From the NCBI RefSeq assembly GCF_003350545.1, contig NZ_QQBA01000001.1, forward strand, positions 124,001-188,000: a stretch of 64,000 bases of DNA, written 5' to 3'. Origin of the DNA: Flavobacterium glaciei (lineage in GTDB: Bacteria; Bacteroidota; Bacteroidia; Flavobacteriales; Flavobacteriaceae). A program made the position numbers and the translations under genes. This document shows, piece after piece, positions 1 to 11,400 of the stretch. The notes below the pieces were generated by a model. That model was not told the origin of the DNA. It saw only the letters and a program-made list of their open reading frames with translations, and ran no database searches. Each line of letters starts with the position of its first letter. The stretch's first letter is position 1.

Positions 1-456
1 TTCAAAACTAATGTTAGTGGAAATTTCAATATTGCGATTGATCATGTTGATGGATTATTTGCAAATCAACAAGACATATTCTTGATGGATAAATTAAATG
101 ATGCTATTCATGATTTGAAAAAAAGTGAATACCCTTTTTCATCAGCAATTGGAACATTCAACAATCGTTTTGAATTAATGTATAAAAATTCTAAAACTTT
201 AGGAATTGAAACACCTATATTTAATGAAAACACTATACTTATTTTTAACAACCAAGGAGTAATAGACATTAATTCTGGCTCAACAGTTATGAAAAACGTA
301 ACCATATTTGATATTAGAGGAAGAATCATTTTTGAGCAAAAAGAAGTAAATGCTACTAAAACTTCAATCAAGGATTTTGGTGCAGCTGAGCAGACTTTAA
401 TTATTAAAATAACATCTGACCAAAACGAAGTAGTTACTAAAAAAGTAGTTTATTAA
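1..456 (+). CDS. C-terminal part of a T9SS-secreted protein (5' end outside window)
   Basis: The reading frame is open from the first base of the window to a TAA at 454-456, so this is the 3' end of a longer gene; TTG at 82 or ATG at 85 are internal codons, not starts. The last ~75 residues have the form of a type A T9SS sorting domain: a beta-rich segment with IFDIRGRIIFEQ (compare the usual YNxxGxxV core), then a short strand and a basic end (KKVVY). Such domains direct export across the outer membrane by the Por secretion system, and are normally removed there. The catalytic or adhesive part is not visible, so the function is unknown. A small membrane-protein gene follows after 53 bp. Confidence 0.75.
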   Translation, partial: FKTNVSGNFNIAIDHVDGLFANQQDIFLMDKLNDAIHDLKKSEYPFSSAIGTFNNRFELMYKNSKTLGIETPIFNENTILIFNNQGVIDINSGSTVMKNVTIFDIRGRIIFEQKEVNATKTSIKDFGAAEQTLIIKITSDQNEVVTKKVVY

Positions 457-509
457 TTAGTGGCCTTTTGTTAAATAAGCGACCAAAAATCATATAAAGA
501 AATCTAAAA

Positions 510-725
510 ATGAAAAACATATTATTAAAATTATACTGTACTCTATTCTGCCTTTTATCCAGCGTTATGGTATTTGCCCAAATTGGTGATGATACTTCAG
601 ATGGTGATTTAGAAAGTGTGGAGCCTACAGTGCCTATAAATGGTAAATTAATATTTTTAGCTATAGCTGGAATTATTTTTGCCTATTATACTTTTAGAAA
701 ATATAGAAAAGAACAAACTATTTAA
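510..725 (+). CDS. Small exported membrane protein of unknown function
   Basis: A 71-residue protein with an N-terminal signal peptide (about residues 1-23, ending VMVFAQ), a short acidic linker (GDDTSDGDLESVEP) and one membrane segment (about 46-62, LIFLAIAGIIFAYYTF) followed by a basic tail KYRKEQ. The acidic loop should face the periplasm and the basic tail the cytoplasm. I do not recognise a named family. Small proteins of this design are common just downstream of T9SS-exported proteins in Flavobacterium, and the 53-bp spacing after the T9SS gene suggests co-transcription. No enzymatic motif is visible. Confidence 0.7.
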   Translation: MKNILLKLYCTLFCLLSSVMVFAQIGDDTSDGDLESVEPTVPINGKLIFLAIAGIIFAYYTFRKYRKEQTI

Positions 726-879
726 GATTCTAATCCGACTTTTATCAAGAAATTGTTTTTTAACTTAAAGTCCGATTAAATCAAAATTAAATAGATTCCT
801 CTTAAATCAATTACTTCTATTAAGTTCGATTTTAGAATAAAAATAAAATCTACCACAAGATGTAGTATTTTATTTCAAT

Positions 880-933
880 AAAGCCAAAGTTTTAAGCTCG
901 TCAATATTGATGAATTAAAACTTTGGCTTTTAC
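880..933 (+). terminator. Rho-independent terminator
   Basis: A perfect 16-bp stem pairs AAAGCCAAAGTTTTAA (880-895) with 915-930, followed by T residues. It lies 155 bp past the small membrane-protein gene. Confidence 0.75.
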
Positions 934-1078
934 TTTTGAGACTATCTAAGTATGAAATCGTATATAACAATGGATTTATCTGTAACTAACAAATCCATTT
1001 TAAAACTTATCGCTATTTTTTTTTAACTGTCCGGTACTAATAACCTATTACATCTTATGAATGAATTTAGCTGTATTG

Positions 1079-1146
1079 TAATTTCGACAAAGGAGAAATC
1101 TCATAAAGAGAGTAACAATTTTATTTCCATTCATCGAAATAACAAA
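1079..1146. repeat. Degenerate dispersed intergenic repeat
   Basis: The arms ATTTCGA (1081-1087) and TCGAAAT (1134-1140) enclose an aaggagaaatctc-like core. This wording resembles short dispersed repeats seen in Flavobacterium spacers. Only one copy of this variant is visible in the window, so the repeat call rests on family resemblance. Confidence 0.35.
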
Positions 1147-1293
1147 TGAATAACATTGTATTAATAACATACAGTACTGTTATTTTTTATATCATTTAAA
1201 TTTTTAATTCTTTAATAGCTCAAATGATTTAACGAGACCCACACTTTAAACGTACTTTTATCGACAAATCAATACACTTTGTCGATATTAAAA

Positions 1294-1324
1294 TTGTTTT
1301 TGTAAAAAAAATATTCTAGATTTG
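1294..1324 (+). promoter_or_regulatory. Bacteroidota-type promoter of the M14 carboxypeptidase gene
   Basis: TTG at 1294-1296, a 20-bp spacer, then TAGATTTG at 1317-1324 matches the TTG/TAnnTTTG consensus. The ATG is at 1345, leaving a leader of only about 15 nt. Confidence 0.7.
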
Positions 1325-1344
1325 GTAACCTAAATTTTTTTACC

Positions 1345-4300
1345 ATGAAAAAAACTACTTTTATTTTTCTTTTAATTTCTTTTATTTTTATCAAATCTTA
1401 CTCTCAAACAAAATCTATTACTAGTAATTCTAATCAAATTCCATATTCTGAGTTCAAGTATAAAAGAGTTCAGATTTCGAAAAATTCTCCTGATGTTATC
1501 AAAAAGCTAATGGAAACCGGTGTGGATCTTGATTGTGGTGTAGTCAATACTGAATCATACATACAGTTGGAACTTTCTGATTATGAATTAAACAAAATCA
1601 GATCTACTGGCTTGAAGTATAAAGTAGTAGTTGAAGATCTTACAAAATTATATTCTGAAAGAGCTCAAAAAGATATGGCTCAAGCCCAGAGTAATTTAGT
1701 ACGAGAAAAAAAGAGCTCAAAAGCAAATAGATCATTGAGCGTAAAAAATGTTATTATTGGCAATATTGGACAACAAAATGACTGTAGTGAAATTAACTTT
1801 GTGACACCTTCTAATTTTACTATTCCATCAACCTTTGGTGGGTGTTTTACTAATAGCGGAGTGCTCGCTGAGTTAGATAAAATGCAACGAATGTATCCAA
1901 ATATTATATCTGTTAAAGCTAATATTTCTCCTTCAAACCAACTAACACACCAAGGAAGACCTATTTATTATGTAAAAATCTCTGACAACCCATCTTTGAA
2001 TGAAGCAGAACCAAATGTCCTTTATACGGGTATGACACATTCAAGAGAAGTTAGCAGTATGATGAATACAATATATTATATGTGGTATTTATTAGAAAAC
2101 TATAGCTCAGATCCTTTTATAAAAAGTATCGTTGATAATACCGAAATGTATTTTGTTCCTGTAGCAAATCCGGATGGATTGTCTTGGAATGAAACTATTG
2201 CGCCTACTGGTGGAGGAATGCAACGTAAAAATTTAAGACCAGGAATTTGTGATGCAGGGACTACAGCATCTAGCAACAATACTAGAGGGGTTGATTTGAA
2301 TAGAAACTACGGTTACTATTATGGATTATCCGGTTCTTCTTCTGTTTTATGCGACAATACGTATAGAGGAACTTCTGCCTTTTCTGAGCCAGAAACACAA
2401 ATGATGAGAGATTTTGTTTTATCAAAAAACTTCAAAACAGCTTTAAATCATCATGCGTATTCAAATCTTCTTCCTCACCCAATAAATGGAAAATCAGGAG
2501 TTTTAACAGGGAGAGAAAATGAATTTGCTAAGTTAAGTCATGATATGACACAGTATAACAGATATGTTTATGGACCGGCTCCAGGAATATTATATGCTGC
2601 GAGTGGTGATGCTAGTGACTGGATGACTGGCGGAGTTAATGACGGAACAGGTTCTACTGGATCTGGAAAAAACACTTTATCATTATCTCCAGAAAATGGG
2701 AGTTTGGCAGAAGGTGGTTTTTGGCCTAGCCCAATAAATATTACCGCTATTGCAAAAAGAGCCCTGAGAATGAATTTAATTGCTGCGTACTATGCCGGAA
2801 AATATGCTAAATTTCATGATCTTACGCAAAGCAACATCACATCCTTAAATTCTAATTTAACTTTTGGAATTGAAAGACTTGGGCAAACCGCTGCAAATTA
2901 CACCCTAACTGTGACACCAGTATCAAGCAATATTGTTTCTATCACATCTCCAACGGTGCAAACTGGGATGGCTGTATTAGAACAAAGAAATGTAACTGCT
3001 GCAATACAATTAGCTCCTGGGATTTTACCCAATCAAAAAATTGAATATAAAGTTTCATTGAGCAACGGAGATTATATTTTATACGAAGCTAATTTTATAA
3101 AATACTATCAGCCAACTGTACTATTCAGCGACAATCCAGATACTAATTTATTATCTAAATGGACGCAAGCTGGTGGCACATGGGTAAACTCAACTAGTGC
3201 TTACTCCGGAACCAGATCAATTACTGATGCTTCAACTGTAGCTTACGCTAATAATATTAACAAAACCCTTACTACAGCCACTACTTCAAATTTATCTGGA
3301 GCGACTAAAGTATTAGTTCAGTATTATGCAAAATGGGATTTAGAAAGAAATTTTGATTTAGTTCAAATACAAGGTTCTACAAATGGAACTAACTGGACTC
3401 CATTGTGCGGAAATTATACCAAACCAACATCAAAAACCGAAACCAATCCACATGCCACTAAATCCTCTACTAATAATTTCCAAAATACTGCTGGTGCTGG
3501 CGGTGTTTTGTATGATGGAAATCAAATGGGCAAATGGGTAATGGAAGAAATTGTAATTGATGCCAATAACAATTCTTTTTTAGTTGGCGCTACTGCTGCC
3601 AGATTCAGATTATACATGAGAACTGACAGTTCTAATAGAACTGATGGTTATACCACTACCTTCGATGGTTTTTATATTGACGATTTTAGGGTAATCAAAA
3701 TTATAGAATCATCTGCAGCTCCTGTAGCTATATGTAAAGACGCAACTTTATCCTTAAACAGTAACGGACAATTAACTGTATTACCTACAGATATTAATAA
3801 TGGATCTACAGATGATGTGGCCATAACTTCTATTTCGGTTTCTCCAAATACTTTCAATTGTAGCCATAGAAACACTACTCAACTAGTGACTCTAACGGTT
3901 ACCGATGCTGAAGGACAAACTTCAAGCTGCACTTCCAGTGTAACAATCAAAGATACAACTGCACCAGTAATTCCAACCCTGGCTACTGTAACGAGTCAAA
4001 ATGCAGTTACGCTGACCTCTCCTACCACTACTGATGCATGCGCAGGAACTATAACTGGAATAACTAACACAACATTCCCTATAACTGCACCAGGAACAAC
4101 TGTAGTAGTTTGGACTTTTGATGATGGAAGCGGACAATCTGTAACAGCTAATCAAAATGTAATTATAGATAACACAGCTCCTACTACCCCTACTGGATTA
4201 GTAGCATCTGGAACCACTCAAAATTCAACTAATTTATCATGGACAGCTTCTACTGATAATACTGCTGTATCTGGCTATGATATCTATCAAGGAACTACTT

Positions 4301-5145
4301 TAATTTCTAGTAGTGTAAATACTTCGTTTACAGTAACCGGACTAACAGCTTCAACTGCATACACATTTTCTGTAAGAGCCAAAGATGCTACTGGAAACGT
4401 TTCAGCTATAAGCAATGGTATAAGTATAACAACCTCCGCTCCTATTGTTACCTATTGTGCTTCTAAAGGAAATAGTGTTATCAATGAGAAAATAGGTAAA
4501 GTTGTTTTTGGAACAATAAACAATACCACTACTGGCGGAACTGGTTATGAAAACTACACTGCTATTGCAACAAATGCGACAAGAGGAACTACGTACACCA
4601 TTGCTATCACACCTTCGTGGACTAGAACAAAATACAAAGAAGGATATAGCGTATGGATAGATTATAATGGCGATGGCGATTTTGTTGATGCTGGAGAACA
4701 AGTTTTCACTAGAGCAGCTACGACAACTACACCCGTTACTGGAAAAATCACTATTCCTGTAACAGCAAAAATTGGAACAACTAGAATGAGAGTTTCTATG
4801 AAATACAATGCAATTCCTACTTCATGCGAAACATTTGCATCAGGACAGGTTGAGGATTACACTATAAACATAACCGCTCCTGCTGCCCGAACAATGGAAA
4901 CCAGCAAAGAGAAAGAAATCACAAATGATATTGTAGTATATCCAAACCCAACGACATCCATACTAAATGTAACTTCTGTTTCTGAAAATGCAGCATTTAA
5001 AATTTACAATATACTAGGCCAAACCATTATGAAAGGTAAATTATCAAATAATTCCATTAATGTTTCTTCTATAGCCCAAGGCAATTATGTACTGGAAATA
5101 ACTGACAAAGAAACAACTACAACAAAACGTTTTGTAAAACAATAA
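1345..5145 (+). CDS. T9SS-secreted M14 family zinc carboxypeptidase
   Basis: A 1266-residue secreted metallocarboxypeptidase expected to remove C-terminal amino acids from peptides outside the cell. Signal peptide: residues 1-20. The M14 domain (~170-485) shows the zinc site HSRE (H232, E235), the substrate-binding segment RGVDLNRNYG (~314-323), the third ligand in NHHAY (H370) and the catalytic glutamate in LSPENG (E450). After it come a jelly-roll-like segment (~590-790), an HYR/Ig-like segment (~800-940), a fibronectin type III domain (~945-1030), a GEVED-type domain with DYNGDGDF and QVEDYTI (~1095-1180), and a type A sorting domain (~1195-1266, VYPNPT...YNILGQ...KRFVKQ). It is monocistronic, with its own promoter and terminator. 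The M14 call is firm; the substrate is not known. It probably feeds on protein in the environment. Confidence 0.93.
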   Translation: MKKTTFIFLLISFIFIKSYSQTKSITSNSNQIPYSEFKYKRVQISKNSPDVIKKLMETGVDLDCGVVNTESYIQLELSDYELNKIRSTGLKYKVVVEDLTKLYSERAQKDMAQAQSNLVREKKSSKANRSLSVKNVIIGNIGQQNDCSEINFVTPSNFTIPSTFGGCFTNSGVLAELDKMQRMYPNIISVKANISPSNQLTHQGRPIYYVKISDNPSLNEAEPNVLYTGMTHSREVSSMMNTIYYMWYLLENYSSDPFIKSIVDNTEMYFVPVANPDGLSWNETIAPTGGGMQRKNLRPGICDAGTTASSNNTRGVDLNRNYGYYYGLSGSSSVLCDNTYRGTSAFSEPETQMMRDFVLSKNFKTALNHHAYSNLLPHPINGKSGVLTGRENEFAKLSHDMTQYNRYVYGPAPGILYAASGDASDWMTGGVNDGTGSTGSGKNTLSLSPENGSLAEGGFWPSPINITAIAKRALRMNLIAAYYAGKYAKFHDLTQSNITSLNSNLTFGIERLGQTAANYTLTVTPVSSNIVSITSPTVQTGMAVLEQRNVTAAIQLAPGILPNQKIEYKVSLSNGDYILYEANFIKYYQPTVLFSDNPDTNLLSKWTQAGGTWVNSTSAYSGTRSITDASTVAYANNINKTLTTATTSNLSGATKVLVQYYAKWDLERNFDLVQIQGSTNGTNWTPLCGNYTKPTSKTETNPHATKSSTNNFQNTAGAGGVLYDGNQMGKWVMEEIVIDANNNSFLVGATAARFRLYMRTDSSNRTDGYTTTFDGFYIDDFRVIKIIESSAAPVAICKDATLSLNSNGQLTVLPTDINNGSTDDVAITSISVSPNTFNCSHRNTTQLVTLTVTDAEGQTSSCTSSVTIKDTTAPVIPTLATVTSQNAVTLTSPTTTDACAGTITGITNTTFPITAPGTTVVVWTFDDGSGQSVTANQNVIIDNTAPTTPTGLVASGTTQNSTNLSWTASTDNTAVSGYDIYQGTTLISSSVNTSFTVTGLTASTAYTFSVRAKDATGNVSAISNGISITTSAPIVTYCASKGNSVINEKIGKVVFGTINNTTTGGTGYENYTAIATNATRGTTYTIAITPSWTRTKYKEGYSVWIDYNGDGDFVDAGEQVFTRAATTTTPVTGKITIPVTAKIGTTRMRVSMKYNAIPTSCETFASGQVEDYTINITAPAARTMETSKEKEITNDIVVYPNPTTSILNVTSVSENAAFKIYNILGQTIMKGKLSNNSINVSSIAQGNYVLEITDKETTTTKRFVKQ

Positions 5146-5166
5146 TACTTTGTTACATCGAAACTA

Positions 5167-5197
5167 AAAAAGCTATCCTAATACGATAGCTTTTTTG
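5167..5197 (+). terminator. Rho-independent terminator of the carboxypeptidase gene
   Basis: The stem AAAAAGCTATC / GATAGCTTTTT has a short CTAATAC loop and a T-run, 20 bp after the stop codon. Confidence 0.85.
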
Positions 5198-5309
5198 TTA
5201 TAAAGTATTCATACTTAAAGAATATTTATTGCAATAAGTAAAATTTATAAAAAATCATAAAAGAATACTATATAAGTCTGCAAATTGCTTATTGTATTAG
5301 AAAAAAGGC

Positions 5310-5339
5310 TTGTAATTAGAAATAAAAATTTTACTTTTG
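5310..5339 (+). promoter_or_regulatory. Bacteroidota-type promoter of the 2131-aa surface protein
   Basis: TTG at 5310-5312, a 19-bp spacer and TACTTTTG at 5332-5339 match the consensus exactly. The predicted leader is about 120 nt, long enough for post-transcriptional control. Confidence 0.75.
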
Positions 5340-5466
5340 TAAAGTTAACTATCACATTTCAAAGTATTAACTAACAGTTAATTAAAACCAAAACCAAAAC
5401 TATTACGTAAATAGCACCGTAACTAAACTATTTATTGTAAACAAACATATACCACACCTAAACTAT

Positions 5467-8400
5467 ATGAATAAAACTATACTTTTTAAGAAAAAAATAT
5501 TTTTAGCAGTAACCTTCTTTTTTATTACGCTTACAGGTTTTGCTCAGGAAGTGCTTTATACTAATCCTGCTAACAATGGGTTACCAGCAAATAGATTTAC
5601 TGTTCCTGCAGGAGTAACATCAGTGACCCTAGCCGCGTGGGGCGGTGGCGGTGGCGGTGGTGGATCGAATATCAATGGTGCAGGTGGTAACGGTGGTGGT
5701 GGTGGTGGAGCCACTTCAAGAACTATTGATGTAAGTGCAGGAAACTTTTTTGATGCAGTAGTAGGTGCTGGGGGAGCTGCTGGCAGTAGCGCCGGGGGAG
5801 CTGGGGGTAATGGTGGTCTATCGAGCATCATTGCTGCAACACCTTTAGTAAACATGACAGCCAATGGCGGACAACGTGGTTTGGGTAATGCAGCAGCCAT
5901 TGTCCTTGGAACAACTAGTAGTGGTGGGACTGCTTCAGACGGAACAGTCAACGTTACTGGAAGTAACGGAACAAGAGTGGCCGCAACTGGAGGATTTGGC
6001 GGGAATTCTGGTGCGGTGTTGAATTTCTTAGCGGGTGCGGGTGGGACGCCAGCAGCAAATAGTGATGGCGCTCCCGGAGGTTTTCCTGGTGGTGGTGGTA
6101 GCGGGGGTGAAAGAACTGGTACTGGAAGTATAGGCGGTGCCGGTGGTGTGGGAGCAGTATATATTAGATACATAACAGTAACTGCAGCTACAAGCCCTTT
6201 ATGTGTTGGTGGTACAATTACTATTGACGGATCATTCTTTGCAACCACTGGGATTACAAATGTTGTTATAAACGGGGTAGCATGTACAAGTGTAAATGTA
6301 GTAAGTTCTACACGAATAACTGCTGTCGTAGCTCCCGGAACAACCTCTGGTATAATAGAAATCAATAATCCTAACGGAACAAATAATGGTCGTACAACAA
6401 TTATAAATCCAAGCCCTACTGCCAATGCAGGTTCTGCATTAGCAGCCATTTGTAATACTAGCTCGACAGTAGCTTTGGGAGGATCTTTTGGGGGAGGCGC
6501 AACATCAGCGGTGTGGTCAGACGGCGGTGTGGGTGGTACTTTCACTAACAATTCCGGTACAACTCCAGGTACAACAACTTGGACACCTCCAATAGGGTAC
6601 GTAGGTACAGCCACATTAACACTTACTACATCAGGAGGAAGCTGTGGAGTCGCAACAGCATCAAAAACGCAAGCCGTAAACGGACCAATCGCTAATGCTG
6701 GCGCAGCATTAGCTACCATTTGTCAAGGTGGTACTACGGTGGGCTTGGGCGGATCATTTGGTGGTACAGCCACTGCTGCCGTATGGTCAGATGGAGGCAT
6801 TGGAGGAACATTTACAAATAATACGGGAACCACTCCTAATACGGCCACATGGACTCCGCCTGCAGCATACACAGGAACTGCTACGCTAACCCTTACAACA
6901 TCAGGAGGTGCTTGTGGTACAACGACAGCTTCAAAAACACAAAATGTTATATCAGGAATAGTAGCTACAGTAGGACCATCACAAACCAATTTTGGAACTT
7001 TAATATCTGAGTCACTTGGCGGTAACGTTCCTGCTATGGGGACTGGTCTATGGACCGTAGTATCTAGTCCAGGTTCAGCAACTGTTACTTTTGATAATGC
7101 TAGCTCAGAAAGTGCTATAGCTACAGTAAGCTTAAATGGTGCTTATGTATTTCGATGGACCATCACAAGCTCATGTGGAACAAGTTCTAGTGATATTGCG
7201 GTATCTTTTCTTCCAGTTAATGATCCTATATATACCATCTACTATGAGAACTTTGATAATAGTAATGGTGGCTGGACCTCAGCTGGAACAACTGGATCGT
7301 GGGGTTATACTAATACTGCATCTTCCCCGCACAGAGGTGAAGGAGGTTTTTGGGCAGTAAATACAACGGCTGGAACTTACCCAAATAATGCATTAACTAC
7401 GATTACAAGCCCAACCATTAGCACCTTGGGTTACAATAATGTTAAATTATTTATAGATTTACGCTACTTATCGGAAGACAATGCTGATGGTATACAAATT
7501 CAATACAGTCTTAACAATGGAACCTCCTGGACTACACTAGGTACTGGTACTAGTGCAAGCTGGTACACTAAAACTACTGTTGCAGCTTTGAATGCTTCAT
7601 TAGGCACAACCGTAGGATGGGACGGAGATAGTTCCGTAATAGGTACAGCAGCTCCTTTTCCTGCTCCATTATCACAATTTATTGAAAAATCTATTCAAAG
7701 TAACGTTCTGAATAATGTAAGTACTTTGAGAATAAGAGCTGTGTTTGCATCGAATGGTACAGCTACGGCAGCTACGGGTGTTGCAATAGATAACATTATA
7801 ATAAAAGGTAATCCTATTATCCCAGTTCCTGATCCTATAGCAGGACCTGGAAACGTAAATGGTAGCTTAAAATTATGGTTAAAATCAAATACAGGAACTA
7901 GTACCATAGCAGATGGAACTGCTTTAAACAGTTGGTCTGACCAAGCTTATGATAATAATTCTGTTGGTATTGTGGGGAATAGCCCTATTTATAGAGACAA
8001 CAGTACGCGCAACATTAACTTTAATCCGGTAGTAGATTTTTCTGCAGCATCAGCTCATGTGATGAAAGGAAAAGGTGGATTTTGGTCACAAGATTATTAT
8101 GTAGTTATAAAAACTAATGGCATAATAGACAATAGTGCCGCCAGCAGACAAGTTCCTATCTCAGGTAGGTTAGCCGCTAGTTCTTTTCACTTAGATGGAA
8201 CGGCATTAGGTCTAGGTAGTTTTACACAGCGCTATACTGACGAAGTAGTGTCGCATAATTTAAATTCTGTACCAGCGACTCCAGCTGCAAACACTCAGTC
8301 TTATGGAAGAGCATATACAAGTACTACAGATAGCTACAACCAACAAACTATTATTTTTAACATTAAAACAAATAGTACTGGAAATGGAACAGAGATATAT

Positions 8401-11400
8401 AAAAATGGTAAGCGTATTGATAATACAACCGGTCAAGCTGGAACAGGTAACCCTACTTTTGTCTTTAGTGGAGAGTTAAATTTTAGTGATTTTAACAACA
8501 TACAATATAATTTAGGAGTAGGAAGATTTACATTAGCAGGAAACGTCGCGTCGTCATATTTAGATGGCAGAATGACCGAAGTGGTAAGTTACTCACAGGC
8601 AAAAACTACATTGGAACAACAAAAAATACAATCCTATCTCGCCATAAAAAATGGAGTAACCTTACATGCACCTGGGAGCACGACTCCAGATGACCTATGT
8701 GACACTAATTATGTAAATTCAGATGGAACAACGATATGGAATGCAGTTGCAAATTCAGGTTTTAATTATGACATAGCGGGAATTGGTCGAGATGATAATA
8801 CCCTACTTAATCAAAAACAATCAAAAACAGAAAACCCAGTTGCAGACATCAGTATGGGATTAGGTGATTTGAGAGATGTAAACACAAACAACCTAAACAC
8901 CTTTGACTCTGATAAAAAATTCTTAGTATGGGGAAATAATCGTGGAACCTTAGCTGCACAAGCACCAGTTATCGTAAATATTAGTTCGGGTATAACTCCG
9001 GCGCTAACAACAAATGTAGATTTTATATCCATAGGAAGAACTTGGAAAGTAGTAGAAACAGGTGGAAATGTTCCAACCGTAAAAGTATCTCTACCTTCTG
9101 TTATGCTTACAGCTACAATAACACCTCCGGGAGATTTTTTAATGTTTATATCCAATACACCTAGTTTTGACCCAACAGCTGAATATAGAATTATGACTGC
9201 AAATGGAAGTAATTTAGAAACTACTTATGATTTTAATGGAACTAAATATATCACTTTTGGATATGCTCCAGAGAGAACAGCAGTACGTTGTATAAAATTT
9301 GATGGGGTAAATGACTACCTAGATGCAGGAAATGTATTAAACTTAAATACATCGTTTACTGTTTCGGCTTGGGTAAATAGAAACAGCGCTAATAGAACAA
9401 TACTCTCAAAAAGAAATAACACATTTACTCAAGGGTATGATTTATGCATTAACGCGGCCGGAAGAGCAGAAATGAGCTGGATGGTAGGCGGTACAAAACA
9501 TACTATTACATCAAACGTAGTTATTCCATCTGGAAAATGGCATCATATAGGAGTAATTTATGATGGCCCAACAACAACAGCAAGAATGTATATTGATGGT
9601 GTAACAATTGTAAGCAATACCACTATGCCTAATGTTCCTGCAACTACACAATCATTCTTGATAGCTGCGGCAGATGATATAACACCTACTTCTCTTTTTA
9701 ATGGCTCAATTGATGAAGTTCGTGTTTGGAATGTAGCCCTTACCGAAGCGCAATTCCGTTATGTAATGAATCAAGAAATATTAAGTAATACTACTTTATC
9801 TAATGGATCTGTAATACCTAATATTATTACATTAAATGATATTAGTAGTGTCCCATGGGCAAATTTGCAAGCGTATTATCCTATGTCTACATACACTTAC
9901 ACGAATGCAAAAGATGTTTCTAATAATAACTATACAGCTGCGCTACGAAATCTAACAACAGTAGATTTACAAACTGCCCCATTGCCTTATGAGTCAGCAG
10001 CAGATGGAAACTGGGAAACAGTAGGGACATGGACAAATAGTACCGTACAAGATTTACCATACAGTACATCAATTGAAGATCCTACAAAAACAATAGACTG
10101 GAATATCGTGAGGACTACACACAATATTACTTCAATAGGAAATAAAACAGTTTTAGGATTATTTGTAAACAGTAATAATTTGATAGCCACTAATGATTCA
10201 AAAATTGAAGTATCCCATTACTTGAAGCTAGATGGAAAAATAGATTTAGTAGGAAGATCTCAATTAGTACAAAAACTAGGCAGTGATTTAGACCCTACCA
10301 GTTCCGGGTCATTAGAAAGAGACCAACAAGGACAGGGCAATAGATTTAATTATAATTATTGGAGTTCTCCTGTGGGATCTATAAACAATACTACTAATAA
10401 CAATAGTTTTACTGTAGCGGGAGTTTTAAGAGATGGAACAAATCCTGCAGCCCCAGTAAATATAAACTGGGTTAATGGATTTGATGGATCACTAACAAAT
10501 CCAATAAGTTTAGCTAGATACTGGATATTTAAATTTGATAATTTAGAAAACAACTATGCTAATTGGACTCGAATAGGAGAAAACGGAACTTTATCAGCCA
10601 GTAAAGGATTTACCATGAAAGGACCAGGAACTTCGGGAACACAGAACCTAACCTTTATAGGAAAACCTAACAATGGAACTATAAATAATACTGTAGGAGC
10701 TGATCAATTGTTATTGATAGGTAATCCATATCCATCAGCATTAGATGCAGATAAATTTATTAATGACAACATTGGTTCTCTAGATACAAGTACTACTGAT
10801 CCAGTAATTGATGGCGCCTTGTATTTCTGGGAACATTTTGCTACCAACAGTTCACATGAATTAGTAGCTTATCAGGGAGGATATGGAATCCGTAATTTAG
10901 CTGGTGGAGTTGCTCCAAGTGCTACTGGAGTAGACTTTATAAGTGGTGCTGGAACAACTAGTAAATCAATACCCAACCGATACATTCCTGTAGGGCAAGC
11001 ATTCTTTGTTATAGGTATACCTGGTACTGGAGGAACAGTAATTTTTAATAACAGTCAAAGAGAATTTATTACAGAAACCAATGCACTTTCTCAAGACTTA
11101 TATCGAATTCCAAATAATCCAAAAGATTCAAGTCATTGGACAGACAATAGCAATGCGACAATTGAGAAAGATACCCATAAAAGAATACGTCTAGGATTTA
11201 ATGTTATGGACAAAGAATTCCACAGACAAGTGCTATTAGCCTTTATGGATGAAAAAGCAACTAGCGATATGGATAATGGCTACGACGCTTTCAATATAGA
11301 TGATTCTCCTAGTGATATGTATTTATTAAATGGAGATAATGAATTAGCCATACAAGGAGAAGGCTATTTTGATGAAAATGCCTCCTTCCCTATTGGTGTT

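Larger units (their letters stand above)
726..1344. other. Intergenic region with hairpins and a degenerate repeat
   Basis: No credible gene in 619 bp. It holds an imperfect inverted repeat right after the small membrane-protein gene (732-742 with 767-777, one mismatch), a strong terminator hairpin (880-930), a degenerate dispersed repeat bounded by ATTTCGA (1081-1087) and TCGAAAT (1134-1140), and the promoter of the carboxypeptidase gene (1294-1324). Confidence 0.6.
5146..5466. other. Intergenic region with terminator and promoter
   Basis: This 321-bp spacer holds the carboxypeptidase terminator (5167-5197), then AT-rich DNA and a consensus promoter (5310-5339). No coding signal is seen. 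Confidence 0.6.

Noticed and set aside
5556..6719. A 387-codon Pro/Val-rich reading frame on the minus strand
   Set aside because: It is the complement of the Gly-rich and repeat region of the giant surface gene; the proline runs mirror glycine codons, and there is no signal or family.
6421..6960. Tandem repeats as a possible CRISPR array
   Set aside because: The repeats are 270 bp, in frame and encode a protein domain; no short repeat-spacer pattern exists in the window.
6723..6989. 88-codon minus-strand frame
   Set aside because: Mirror of the second tandem repeat in the same surface gene; composition follows the sense strand.
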